64,000 nucleotides of DNA from Margaritifera margaritifera (Eukaryota; Mollusca; Bivalvia; Unionida; Margaritiferidae). The notes beneath the pieces were generated by a model that did not search any database, had not been told where the DNA came from, and saw nothing but the letters and a program-made list of their open reading frames with translations. A program made the translations under genes and the position numbers. The stretch lies in contig JAQPZY010001628.1 of the NCBI GenBank assembly GCA_029931535.1, positions 1,312,501 through 1,376,500 of the forward strand, in the 5' to 3' direction. This document shows, in pieces, positions 37,701 through 52,700 of this stretch. The stretch's first letter is position 1. Every line of letters begins with the position of its first letter.

Positions 37701-40700
37701 TAAAACTGATGCCATTACACCATGATGCATTCTGTCCAACTTGGGAAAATTCTGTCTAGCTATTTTTGACAAGTTATTTAAAGATTTTTCTACTTTTAGT
37801 AAACTGCAGGCATATTGGCTGCAGATCTGCATCCTTTTATAAAAATTTGTAAGGCCTTCATACAAGAAAGTTTTCCTATTAAATTTGATAAAATTCTGTA
37901 AGTCAATTTTTGAGAAGCCATTTAAAGGTTTCAATATTTTTAGTAACCGTGGCCATACTGGATGGTGAATCAACTTTATTTCTACCAACTTTAAAAGCCT
38001 TTATATCAGGATGCTCTGTTAAATTTGGCAAAATTTTACTAAGCAATTTTTTTAAAAACAAAAGTTTAAAAGATTTTTGTTTTGTTTTGTTTTTGTTGGT
38101 TTTAATGGTAATTTTAACACATTATTGGCTATATCATGCCAAGGAAATGGGAGCTAAGTGCTTTTTCCAAGGACATAATGAGGCAGCCAACCCAGGCTAA
38201 AGAATCTTAACTGTTAGTAACAACTGTCATCTTTAATAGCGGATCAGTATAATTTGGAAAAACTTGAAAGGCTTTTATGCCACGATGCTCTCTATTAAAT
38301 CTATCAAATTCTGTTCAGCAGTTTTTGAAAAGAAGTAATTTAAAAGTTTTTCTATTTTAAGGAATGGAAGCCATATTTGATGGCAGATCAGCATAAATTG
38401 TACAAACTTAAAATATCTACATTCCAGGTTGCTTTCCGTTAAAGGTTTTTCCATATATTTTTTTTTGTAACAGTGGCCTTATTTGATGGCAGATTACCAT
38501 TACTTGTATGAAACTGAAATGTCCTTATGCCAGATTGCTGTCAAAATTGGTTAAAAATGGTCCAGTGGTTTTTGAGAAGAAGTTGAAAATAGTATAATTT
38601 ATGTTGAGGAACAACAGACAATGCATGCCAGATGCAGGGCTGTATCATAAGCTCACTTGGCTTTATGGCCAGGTATGCTACAAACTGTGATGGCGTTAAA
38701 AAGGCTAAGGCTTTTACCACATTTCTAAGTATGCTAGCAGATACATGTTAGTCCAAATATGTGCAAGCATTTACCATTAATAAGTTCACAAGCTTATATT
38801 AAAATCATTCAACCAATCACTAATAAATAGTAATTCAAACTAACTAAATTCTATGTTTATGTTAGAGTAAACGTGTATGTTTATCAACAAACAGTTTACA
38901 TGGCATTTCAAACCGATACGAGGATGAGATAAAATGATTACCATTCCCACACTAACAACATATCTTCAAGTCAATTAATAAAAACCCAAAGCATTTGAAA
39001 CAAAGAGGCCCAGGTGGCATTGAGATTGCTCACCCGGATTATATTTTCCTAACAGCCAAATGCTGGGTAAGTAGGATGCTTTCTGTTAAAAACCTTTCGA
39101 ATGCTGTTCATTGCATATGTTATGAAAACAACTGTTTCAAGGTTTCTCTAGTTTTTGTATCTTCATCCATGTCTGATGGCACATCAGCATCATTTGTCCA
39201 ATATTGAAAGGCCCTTTGCCAAGACACTTTGAAATAAGGTGGTAAAATTCTGCTTAGTGGATTTTGTTAATAGAGAAAATTGTGTAAATGGTATTCTATT
39301 TTTAGTAATGGCTGGCATATCTGATGGCAGATCTGCATCATCTGCAAAAATATGAAAGGCCTCCAAGCTGGGGCACTTTCTGTCAAATTTGGTCAAATTC
39401 TGTTAAGCAGTTTTTTTAAAAGAAGTTTAATTAAGGTGTTTCTATTTTTAGCAACAGCAGCTATATTTTTGATGGCAGACATATCTTTTGTTTCAACTTA
39501 AAAGCCCTTCACACAAGAATGATTTCTGTAAAATTTAGTCAAATACTGTAGAGTGGTTTCTAAGAATAAGTCATTTAAAGGATTTTCTTTTTTTTAGTAA
39601 CAGCAGCCATATTTGAAGGCAGATTTGCATCCTTTGTAGAAATTTGAAAGCCCTCTATGCCAGTATGTTTTCTGTAAAATTTGGTTAAATTCTTTAGTGT
39701 GTGGTTTTTTTTTTTTATAGAAGTAGTCATTTTAAGGTTTATCTATTTTTTTTATTTTTTTTAGTAATGGTGGCCATATTTGATGGTGGATTGGCATAAT
39801 CTGAACAAATTTGAAAGATCTTCATGCCAGGATGCTTTCCATCAAATAAAGTCAATATCTGTTAAGCAGTGTTTGAGAAGCAGTTGTTTAAAAAAATGCT
39901 CTCTTTTAAGTAATGGCTGCCATATTTGATGACAGATCAGCATCAATTCAAAAATTTGAAAGACTTTGCTACTCGAACACTTCCTGTAAAATAATATGCA
40001 AACTGGTCAAATAGTTTTTAATAAGTTGTAAATAACAAGTGTGAACATGAGATGGATGAAGGACCATACCATAAGCTGACTTGGTCTTATGGCCAGGTGA
40101 GCTGAAAAACCTGAGTGTTTTAAAGGGATCAATCTACTTAAATCATTTTAACATTTTGGATCTGTGTTGGTCTGCTTTGCTCCTGAACTTCAAAATGGTA
40201 GTTGTCAAGTTCAACACTGACACCAGCATTTTCTGTGCTGAGGAAATGCTCATTACTGTACTTAATGCATTAACTAGAAGATATATCTGAACTAGGTAAT
40301 CATCCAGTCATTCTTAAAACTGGAAAGGATGTCATCCATGAACTTATATAAGCAGCATATAAGACTGTTTCAAAGGCATAAAAGCTCAATTACAATTATT
40401 ATTCATTACTGCTAACTTAAAGCTTTAAAAAATATAAATAACATGCATGTGCCACCTTTCTGCTGAATTTGATTCACAACCACAAATAATCAGAACTTCA
40501 TGCAAATTATGCCATTCTACAGGTTGTTTTTCTCCTCTTTCTACCTTCGTTCTGAAAACATGAATGAATAATTAAACTTACCTCTCTAAAAGATTGTAAC
40601 AAGTTGGATCCAGAAACAGACACAATGATGTCTATTTGGTGAATGATGAACAATGGTTCATCCTGAGTTTGATAGGGGAAAAAGGCCAAATTATCTGCAA

Positions 40701-43700
40701 TGAAGACTTGCTCTGCAAGATTGATTTTCTGAAATGCAAGTAAGATGTTTCGGTCAGTATTTTGAAGAACTTGAGAAATCCAGCCATAACTGGGTCTGTA
40801 AACTAGGCTCATATCCAAAATATAGGGATAGATTTAAAAAAGTCAAGTTTGGAACCAAATAAAACAAGTGATATATTCTGTGAAACTGATCAGGTCAAGG
40901 GCTCAGTTTTCTTTAGTTCCACTGTATGATCCTTTGACTTCATTATAATATTTCAAACTCCATCTGCACACTTTCGTGTGATGGACAATTAACATAACAA
41001 ATATCATGATGAAAATATGGCGAATAGTTACTGAGCTAAGCTGTTTATAAGGAACAGATGGATGGACATACAGATGAAGAAAAAAAAAGTTTTTACTTAG
41101 AGGGCTCCTGCATTTTGAGACACACATCTGTACTCATTCAAAATGTAGTATAGGTCAAGTTTAAAAAAAAAAACTTGCAAGGTACAGTATGTAAATCAAC
41201 CAGTTGGGCTAAAAAGGGAAGGTAGCATAAGTTACATATCAGATGTGGTATACGTAGGTGGGGCTCAACTTATCTACCTGTATCAAAAAGGTGTGATAAC
41301 CGTACCACCTATTGTTTGATTTTGATTCATGGAGCTGTAGGTTAATTAAGCCTTGATCTTGAGCCAACTGACATTGAAAGGTGATTAATAAGGTGTCAAG
41401 CTTCACCTGTCAATCACTAGGCATGAATATATATATATCAGCTGGTTAAGAAGGCCAATCTTCAAATCAGGTCCTAACCAGGTTTGACCTTTATGCTAGT
41501 CTGGTCACCCATGGCTAGTATGTTGGAGGACTAGTGGAAATTTGCTTGTAGCTAGTCCATCGGACTAGTGAAAGAAAACAAAATGAACCCAAAACAAATG
41601 TAATTAAAAGAAGAAGAAAAATAAAAAAACATAAGAAAGAATTAGATACAATCTGGTCTGTTAAGCCATGGCAAAAAAAAAAAAAAAAAAAAAAGTAAAA
41701 ATAACCACATTTGCAATGAAATTTAGGTTCACATTGCAGGATATAACCAATTATTTTAATGGTCATCAACATGTTTGACTTTTGCACATAAACTGAATGG
41801 TCAGGACTAGATTACATGAGCTCTCAATGGCTATTAAGTATTACAAATGTCTGTCCTTACAAGATACCACTTGTTTTGCATGTTGTGACTGTGATCACAT
41901 GAATCTGATGTTCTATCTTTATAATGTGCCTAGAATTAAAATTTACCCTGATAAATGCCCAAATCCCATGGCATTTATCTGGCTAAATTAATATTTCTTG
42001 GCCCATTTTAAAGACACATCAGATTTCTGTGCTGCGATGGAGAATTATTGGACTGGAACAAAATTTCAAGGTACTAGCTTTTCGGGGACTACTAAGATCT
42101 CCTATGAATCAGTCATTTTTGAACCTAAACTATTCCCATGGGCTAGTGAACAAATTCAGCAGGCAGATCTTAAAATTAGCAACTCTCCTCAATGACAGTA
42201 TGTTTAGTTTAAGCCAAGGTAAACTAGAAGAGATTTGCTTTTACAAGCAAAAAGTTGTTTCCCACACCCACATGCACATTCCGTGAACTTTGTACCTGAC
42301 AGAAAGAAAGGAAAAATCTAACAAGGTCAATAAATGGAATTCGGTTAGATATGTGAGAAAGTCCATGATTTTTTAAGGTCTGGATGTTAGTCTTCCTCTA
42401 ATAAAATTCAAACAGTTCAGTCAATGTAAATAGCACATGGAGAGCTTCAGCTTTGCAAAAACTATGATAAGTTTAAGATTTGTCCAAAAGAGGGGTCAGG
42501 ATGTTGAAATCATAGACCAAAAAGCCCCCTTCCCAAGCTTTTTTTTGTTCGTAACACCACAGACCAAAAGTCTAATTCCCAAACAAATGCTATAATGGCA
42601 TGAAAATCTACTCATCATTTACATATGTCGACAAACATGCATATGGTTTTGCTAAATCGTGCTAGCAATGTTTTCGTCCAGAAAGTTCAAGTCCCAACAA
42701 TTTAAAAATGTGTTTAAAATAAAAAAAATAAAAAAATGGAAAAATTGCTGTAATGGCCAGAAAATCTAATCAGGACATCTACATATTATTACAAAAAAGA
42801 CAACCAAATTTCATGCGTCTACCTAAAGTGATTTTTGCTTCATTGTGCTTACAAGGTTTTTGTCATAAGTAAAGAAAAATAAATAACAATTTAAAGTAGA
42901 AGTTCAAAAAGTTAAAAAAAAGTGTACAAAATTGAAAAATGAGGCCATGGTAACCATAACCTATTCAGGTTTGGGTCACACTCAAAGTATCCATATATAA
43001 AATTTTAGTCTGGTTTGGCTCAATAGTTTTTTAGCCACCTTGCTTACAATAAATTGCGAGTAGTCAAAGAAATTGCGAAGAATCAATGATTTATTTATCT
43101 GAGTTTTGTTTTTTTTCCTTTAAAACACTGCCAGCCTTGAAAATTTGGAAATTCTCATGTAAGCTAGATACATGACTTAAAGGATGGTGGTGGTGGTGAT
43201 GGGTGAATAAAATGAATGCAGGACTTTTTAAAAATCATACTGAAACTAGAAATGTGTCTGTACAATACTAAAGCCTCTACTAGGATTGTGCATGATACAG
43301 AAGTAAACTTCGATGTCAAACTATGTCTACAACTTCATAAAATTTTGACAGAAAAGTTGAAATAAAAATTGGAAATGGTCTTCTAGATGCCCATAGGAAA
43401 TTTGGTTCACTTCCATTGAGTCCTTCAAAAGTTATTAAATGGAAACAAATTCATAATATGGCAAACTTGTAAACTTCCAAGTCAAAAAGGGGTTATAACT
43501 CTGTCCTAACAGACCTCATATTAAGTTTCGTTTCAATTCATGATGTACAGTATGGATGTTACACATGGAGATGAGTTACAATAAGTCCCATCTACAAAAT
43601 ATGACAGGAATATAAAACCACTTTCTAAAATATCATTGTTAAAAATAATAAAACCATAATTCAAACATGTACACCGCATAAAAGCCCAAGTCAACTGCCT

Positions 43701-46700
43701 ACATAATTACATACTAACAAAAAGAAAAACAACTTGCTAATACTGATTTCATTCTTCTTAATATGCCATGCATGAAAAATGTGCAGGCACACAGCAAAGT
43801 CTAAAAGTTAACAAACCCTCCTCCATCCTCTGTACCCAGGACATACAGACTGAATACATCTCAAGACTAATAGGATCAATAACAGTCATAATACTTTATT
43901 CATGTTCGTAGAAAAATATTACTGGAAAAATAAATTGACTCTAAAATGGGTGCTTTCAAATGTCAGCTTTATTCCACATCCAGGGACAACAGTCTGTGTA
44001 ATCCATATATTTTTCAAACTATTCCGAAAATGCGAGTAATCCTTGTGCTTTGAACTTTCAGTCCATGAAATGTTAGAAACATTTATGTTACATCTATGTC
44101 CCCCTTACATTTTGTATAAGTCTCTGGACAATGATATTCAGTTATTCAAGAAATGTGAAAGGCAAGATTAATTACTGAGGTATCAATGTTTTCTCCATGA
44201 ATTGTGGGTAGATTTGCTTGTAAATTTGGACTCTGTGAAGAAAAAAAAAACAAAAAAACCCACTAGTGATTTCACAATACATATCTATAAATGTATCAAC
44301 ATCTAATCAATGTTTGTAATTTACAGCATTTCAAGTTTCATTTATCATTTAGACATGTTTCTGGATGACATGTAGGAATCCAATGTGTTGTCTCATCCAG
44401 TTTTCATCTTTAATCTGTCCACCTTTTCTGGGCATGAAAATTAAGGATCAATTAAGGATTAAATTCACCAATGTAAGGCCCAAATCATACTTATATTTTA
44501 AAGCGTTGTTATTTGGTCAAGGTAAACCTATTAGAAAACTGTTTGGTAGTTACAGCTGTCCATCACAGTCAAGATTTTGCACATGAAAATCATGGTTGCT
44601 GGTCACAATACATGATTGGTAGCTTAACCAATTGATCATTCAGTATCAGGTCTTGTAAAGAAGATGGTTGCCCCAAACAGAGGATGTATAAGGGAAGTTA
44701 TTATATTTTGTAGATATCTCTAAGAAATAAACAAACAGTTTGGATCTATTGTACAATTTGAGCTTCAATTATTAAAGATGCCCCCCAAAATTTGAAATTA
44801 AACCAACCACAAAAGTAAACTTACTTTGGAAGGAAGTTAAGTCATATATTCCCCAAAAATTCTGATATTGAAAGGCAGGCAACAAAATAAGCCGCCTAAT
44901 AAATGTGTATTTTGTTCCTATCTTCTATGGAGATATATATTCATGTGGGGAGATACTTAGTCTTCACAAAAGACACAAATACGAGGGGTATTTGAAAAGT
45001 TCTGAATATTTCGCTCTAACCTTTTTGTTTCTTTGAACATGTCAAAAAATTTAATGCTGGTTGATAGAAAAAATAATGTTCTATAAAATTATCTGCAGCT
45101 GCACATGAAGCATAACAAACAGATGCAGATATGTGCATGTGACATAACATAGGTAAATGACAGTGAGTTAAAAAATGTTGGAGAAAGAGAACAATTCTGC
45201 TACTGAGCAAAGAGCATAATGTAAAATCTGGGCACTTTTAGGGTATTCTCAGACTGGTATCAAGGTCAACTTGGATGAAGATTATGGATGTAATTTTCTG
45301 TCACATCCTACAATTTTCAGAGGGTGTCATTGTTTTAAAGAGTGTCACGAATCCATAGAAGATGACCCATGCTTTAGAAGACCGTTGTCTGCAATTGGTG
45401 AGTGGCAAGTGGCTGCTGTTAAGGGGCAACTGAAGATGCTTGATACACAGTGGAAGATATTTCTATTATCATAGGCATTAATTCGTCAGCTGTTTTTGAT
45501 ATAGTGAAGAATCATTTGAAGCTCAGAAAGGTTTGTGCAAAATTGGTCCCGCATTTGTTGACAGCTACTCAAAAACATACTCAGGTTGAAATTGACAAAC
45601 AGCTACTCGCCAAATAGATAAAGAGAGTGACCAGAAACATTTGAATGAGATGGCATTTAATAACTGGATAATCAGACCGAGAAAGTGTGTAGAGATGCAT
45701 GGGGAACACTTTGATGGGATGCACTTATGTACTGTTCATTAATAAAGAATGCTGTTGTACAGCATACTAATATTAAGAACTTTTTAAATACCACTTGTAT
45801 ATTGTAAACAAAAAAATCGAGAATCAAGAGAGATAAAACAAATTTAAATATTATTTTAAGTTCTTGTGATGTCATTTGCATCAATAATTTCTGATACATA
45901 AGAAATCATCTTCTTTTCAAATATCTACCAATATTTTGATGAACAAATCTCACAAGCAAGCTTTCCTCATAGAATAAGCTGCAACATATTTTCAAAGTTT
46001 TATGGTATATCTTTACTACCATGTTCAGCTTCTGCCAAGGTGGGGTAGACAATTAATAAATAAATAATAGGTAAGTAAATTAAAGACAGAAATCCTTTGG
46101 ACAAAATGTATTTTCCCCATTATGATTATTACATCTCTGAGGGGGAAGAAAAAGCTGACTATGTTACCCCACACATACATACACATCCCCTATCTGATTG
46201 TGTGTAAGAATCAATAAGCTCTGAATAAATCTATTTCCAATATCTACTTTAAAAACTCTGAACTTATAATAATAATAATCATATATCCTATTACTGCTAA
46301 AGAATTTACTACTACTTTCACAACTTTAAAAACAACTATTACTGCCAGAGTTAAACAGAATCAGCTGAGTAAATAAACTTTCATCTTACTGCAGTGTCAT
46401 CAAAGAGATTGAGGAGTGATGTGAGGATGGCTCTGCGATGTGACCGATTTGTCCTCAACACAGTATACAGATATGCATTGACACTGACAAGGTTATCCTC
46501 TATGGCCCGCAAGCCTCGGATAATTGAACCTTCCTCATTGGCAAGTAGTTCTTGAAGCTTATAAGACATTTTGATTCCTTGCAAGGCTTTCATCTGGAAA
46601 ATGAAGAAAAAGAAAACTACGCAGTAGACACAAAACCTTAATCAGTTATATCCTGTCCTCAGGTATCTCATTGTTCTATAAAGCCTTGCAAAATAAGAAG

Positions 46701-49700
46701 AAGAAAAAAATGCCAAAAAACAAAACAAAACAAAACAAAACAACAACAAAAAAAATCAGAATTTATAAATAAATAAAAAAAAACAAAACACAAATGTGCA
46801 TTTAGAAAAATAGAAGGCAACAAGGACTTAGTATATTTGTATCTTAGCCTGATGGCAAAGCCCTTGCTGGACACTTCGAGGATTCAAAGATTTACCCCCA
46901 GTGGTGTTATACACCGGGATTCTAATTTTATCATCCATTATTGCTTTTATTTTACAATACAAATAGTGAATACCTTGCAATCTTCAGTGGAAGGCAGAAG
47001 AATGATGGCTATAAAAGTCAATAAATTGAAAAATCCAATGAATACTGATCCTTCTTTGGAAAAAATTGGACTCCTTTTCCAATCAATGAATCTAAGTACA
47101 GAGAAAAATACTATTTTTAGGAAAACTGCATGAAAATAAATGAATTTACAGTAAATTCTGCATGACTTACGTGAATGAAACCCGGATATTTCTTTTCGAT
47201 CTCCTGCAGTTGCTGGTCGGCCTTGACTCGAATAGCTGCCTCTGTATCAGATCCCATACCAATGAGATATGGCACACACTAAAATATTATAAAAATCATT
47301 AATACCTTTTTGATGTGTTAGACTAAAAAATATCTTTCTGAAAAATGTAGGAACAACAAATTGATGTGACAAAATATAGTATATACCCTAATTCATTTCC
47401 ATTTATTTAACACTAAAGAAAAAATGCTATATTTCTACATACTGCATGTATTCAATATGACACTATTAGGATCAAGCATGTAAGTTCATTTGTTATTTTA
47501 AAAAAAAAATAATTTTGTTATTATGCAGTAAATATCATACTTCCATTGGTACTTTGTAAAACAAAATTTAAAACGGAGATGATGACATGGTTACTGTGAA
47601 ACTTGCAAGCTTGTTGACCTCAGCCAGAACAACTCGTGAAGCCAAAGTATCAGCCAATACATAAACAATGTTCTATAATTACCAATCATTATAATCCAAC
47701 TGACCTGTACAGGGTGTATTAAGCCCTGCCTGAGAACGAGCTGTATCACATTGAGAGCTTGTAAGCGCATCTGGGTCTGGGATGAGAAGAATGCCTCCAG
47801 AACCTCCTTTAAATACACCTGCATGATTGTACTGGCCATTCTGAAATATAAAACCAGTAAATTGTACGAGTGCACACCCAATTATATGCTAAATGTCCAG
47901 AAACCTGCAATGTGCAGAGCAGATCAGTAACTTTTAAAGGAATTTTGGTATTTGTTTCAATACTTGCTGGCTCCAAGTCCAGTAGGTTCTGCAAGTTATT
48001 TTCATGTACTGGCAAAGTAAGAACTATAGTGATGCATATATTAAGCTGAAATTATGATTGGAAAATCTGTAAAGATATTGCAAACTCAAAGTACTTTAAA
48101 TGCAGGAAAGTTCTGTGTTAAATTTAGACATGGTTATATAATGCATGTTTAAATTTAGCAATTCCCACTCTCCAAACATTAAGTGTAGCAGGTTTCATCA
48201 AATTCCTACCAGTAGTTTTGAGTAATGAGCTTGAAAAAAAACTTTAACACAGAGTTGACACCATCACCAACATCAGCGTTGCTAGTTCAACATTTTGCTC
48301 CGAAAAAGGCAGACAATAGTAACAGTAACCATTATGAAATAGCATAGTTAAAGTTATCTTTATAATGGCTGTTCACTATTGATAAAAGACACAAAATATA
48401 AAATTCATGCATAAATATATATGGATTGTGCAGTTCTGGTTATTTTCCCCAAGTCTTATTCCATTTATGAATATCATAAACCTGAAAAATATGGCTTGCA
48501 CTGACTGTGCACTGCAACTCAAACCTGTAAAGTTTAAATCGCCAGATATGTTGTTTTAACTGACATGAATTGTCATCTGAAATATTTAAGTGCCGTTTGT
48601 GATTTTGTTAATCACTAATGCAAACATGACTTAGTTTAACCAGATATGACATCTGGTGCAACCTTAGACTTTACCCTTCAACACTGTAGTAAAAAAGTGT
48701 GATATGGAGAAAAGAGATGATGTTTTCATCTCTACTGAGATGCAATAAATTGTATGTGAAGATGTTACTGAGTTACTTCTCTTCTAAAATGGCCTTCGCA
48801 AAGTCTATGATGCAATGATAAGTCTTTATTGGAGCAGTTGCCTCTGCGACCCCCCCCCCCCCTTTTCAAAAATAGACTCAAGTCAATTAGACTCAAGTCC
48901 TTGAAATTGAACAAGTCCAATGTCAGTTTTTCCAAGTCTGAGACCTCGCACAAAGAAGTATGTTAAACCCTGCATCAAAACCAGAGAAAAATGGATGTGT
49001 TCCCTATACCAATTATAATACAATTTCACCTATTTAAGTACTCTATTTTGTGTTTTAATGCACCATCAGGGCACTCTTTAAGTACTCTATTTTGTGTTTT
49101 AATGCACTATCAGGGCACTCTTTAAGTACTCTATTTTGTATTTTAATGCACTATCAGGGCACTCTTTAAGTACTCTATTTAGTGTTTTAATGCACTATCA
49201 GGACACTCTTTAAGTATTCTATTTTGTGTTTTAATGCACCATCAGGGCACTCTTTAAGTACTCTATTTTGTGTTTTAATGCTCTATCAGGGCACTCTTTA
49301 AGTACTCTATTTTGTGTTTTAATGCACTATCAGGGCACTCTTTAAGTACTCTATTTTGTGTTTTAATGCTCTATCAGGGCACTCTTTAAGTACTCTATTT
49401 TGTTTTAATGCTCTATCAGGGCACTCTTTAAGTACTCTATTTCGTGTTTTAATGCACAATCAGGACACTCTTTAAGTTTCGTGTTTTAATGCACCATCAG
49501 GGCACTCTTTAAGTACTCTATTTTGTGTTTTAATGCACTATCAGGGCACTCTTTAAGTACTCTATTTTGTGTTTTAATGCACTTTCAGGACACTCTTTAA
49601 GTACTCTATTTCGTGTTTTAATGCACTATCAGGGCACTCTTTAAGTACTCTATTTTGTGTTTTAATGCATTATCAGGGGACTCTTTAAGTACTCTATTTC

Positions 49701-52700
49701 GTGTCTTAATGCACTATCAGGATACTCTTTAAGTACTCTATTTTGTTATAATGAACTATCAGGGCAGTCTTTAAGTACTCTATTTTGTGTTTTAATGCAT
49801 TATCAGGGGACTCTTTAAGTACTCTATTTCGTGTTTTAATGCACTATCAGGATACTCTTTAAGTACTCTATTTTGTTATAATGAACTATCAGGGCACTCT
49901 TTAAGTACTCTATTTTGTGTTTTAATGCACTATCAGGGCACTCTTTAAGTACTCTATTTCGTGTTTTAATGCACTATCAGAGCACATCCTTTTTGAATAT
50001 CCCTCAGTATAAGGCTTCCTCATTTATAGCAATAATGACTTTTTATGGCTCCCATGAACTGCCTTTGAAAGATGGGGCAGTGTACTGCTGAGAGAAAGTA
50101 AGCAAAAGCACTAATAATGATCTTCATCCAAAGCAGATACTACAATTAGACGAGATATATCTATAAAATGCAAAGATGCCAACCCATTGGCGTACTTATC
50201 AGGAATCCCAGCGTACATTTTTTGGAATTTAGGAAGCCAGTCTGGAATGAATAACACATTTATTAAAAGGAACTTCTACAATCATATTGCATCTTCCCAT
50301 GAGCCTATAAAACAGTACAAACCTGTACACAGTCAGTTCAGTGAGAATAAATGGTGTATCTTTTCCTCCAATTACAGAAGATTCAACATTGCTGGCCAAA
50401 ACGATAACCATATACATTAACTTTCCTCACAAATTATCTGCATCTTTCTTTCCTCCTTTTTCTGCCACCAGTTTTCACCTATTTACCACTTCACTGACTT
50501 GCTTCTTTTTCAGTGCATTCTGTCTTCTACATTGGGAAACTATATTCTAACTACCAGTCTATCATATCCACCATATCAGTTTATCATATTGGTGCTGAAT
50601 GGCTCTTCTACCTACCTATGTCCTTATAAAACAACAGCACTGTAAACAGTAAATTATATACCTGCCTTATACTTCTTGTACGTAAAACCCCTTTCTTGAG
50701 TCGCACATTCAGGTACTAAAAGACACAGTACCTGTTTAACTGGTGTACTATGCCAATGTTGCTAAGCAATGTTGCCTAGCAATACTAAATGAAACAAGCT
50801 CTTCAACTGGTCAATGATGTCAGCAGGTGTTTTGACAGTTACATCATAGCATGTGCTAGACTTATGGGTGTGATGGCATTAGTAGGCAGATTTGCCTTTT
50901 CCTTATCGTGAAATGTGATTTTAAGTTTCGTGATTTAACTCAAATCGTTTGAAAGAAACAACTTTTCTTCTTTCAGTCTTGGTATCCCTGACCTTTGACC
51001 TACTGACCCCAAAAATCGAAAGGTGCCTTTCTTGTCTCAATGCAAGCCATCCACAAAATTTGGTCAAAGTATGTGGCATGGGACTTGAAACCTATGGAAA
51101 CCATTTTCCTTCTTGGAGTCCCTCTGATCTTGACCTTTATTCTTCTCTCAAATGCAAGCCATCAACTGCACAAAGGTTGGTCAATGTAGGTGAACTCAAA
51201 GAATCATGCAGAAACCATTTTTCTTCTTAGAGTCACTGTAACCCTGACTTTTGACCCCAAAATCAATAGATGTCTTTCTCATTTCAAATGCAAGCCATTT
51301 TCAAAGTCTGGTCAAGGTATTGGTATACAAGTTGAATTACAGTGAGAAAACAGTTTTCCTTTACTCAGTCTCTATGACATTGACCTTTTAAGCCAAAAAT
51401 CTATAAGTTTCTCTCTTGTCCCAAATGTAAAGGTGGTAATAGTTGATGATGGAAAACTAGAGTTATTGTGAGGAAATGAAACAGGGAAAAGATGGATAGA
51501 CAGACATCATAACCCGATATATTTCGGCTTATGGTGTGCATTAAACAAGAGTCCCTCAAAGGGACTGACATTCTAGAATTCTAGGTAAGACCATTTCTTC
51601 CTTTTAACTGTCGAGTGTTCAAACCATCTTTGATATTCTTCTGCAATAACAAGGTTTCCAAATTAGCTGCTATGGTATAGACATTGGATGTCAGCTTGGC
51701 ACCCTTTTCATTTAGGACAAAGTAGACATCATTAGAAGTCTTTTGGTGAAAACCCCATGTCATAATGGTCATCCATTCAGGGGGAGTAGTGACAACAAGA
51801 CTTTTAGGACAGTCGTCATGGCAGCCATATTGGATGTACGACTGGCACCATTTTTATTTAGGACCAACTAGGTATCAGAAGAAGTCTATTGATGAAAACC
51901 CCATGTTGATATAGCCATCCATTTGAAGAGGAGTAGAAATATTTTCAAGATATGACTTTCCATTCAGGAGTAGCAATAACAAGATTTTCCAGATGGTTGC
52001 TGTGGCAGCCATATTGGATTTCAGATTGGCACCATTTTCATTTAAGGCCAACTGGACATCGTAAGAAGTCTTCTGGTGAAAACATCACATCAATATGACT
52101 GGCTGTTGAAGTAGAGTTGTGACAACAAAATTTTTAAGATGGCTGCCATGGTGGCTACATTGAATGTGAAATCAGCACCATTTTTATTGAGGACCAGGTA
52201 GACATCATAAGAAATCTTTTAGTGAAAACCCCATGTTGATATGACCATCCATTCAGGAGAAGTAGCGATAAGATTTTCAAAATGGTTGCCATGGTAGCCA
52301 TATTGAATGTCAGATCGACACCATTTCGATTTAGGTCCAAATAGACATCATAAGAAGTCTTTTAGAGAAAACCCCATGTTGATATGACCATCCAAATAGA
52401 AGGAATAGCGATAACAAGATTTTCAAGATGTCTGCTATGGTGCCCATATTGGATATCAGATCTGTACCATTTTGATTTGGGACCAACTAGATATTATAAG
52501 AAGTCTTTTAGTGAAAATCCCATGCTGATATGACCATCTGTTCAGAAGGAGAAGTGATAACAAGATTTCCAAGATGGCCAATGTAGTGGCCATATTGGAT
52601 GTCCGAGCGGCACCATTTTCATTTAGGACAAACTAGACCATGGGATGAATGTGTGTGTAAAGTTTCAAGGCAATCCTCCGAATAGTTTAGGAAGAGTAGC

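Noticed and set aside
49033..49986. 44 bp repeats resembling a CRISPR array
   Set aside because: No spacers; point variants and indels are those of a satellite under unequal exchange.
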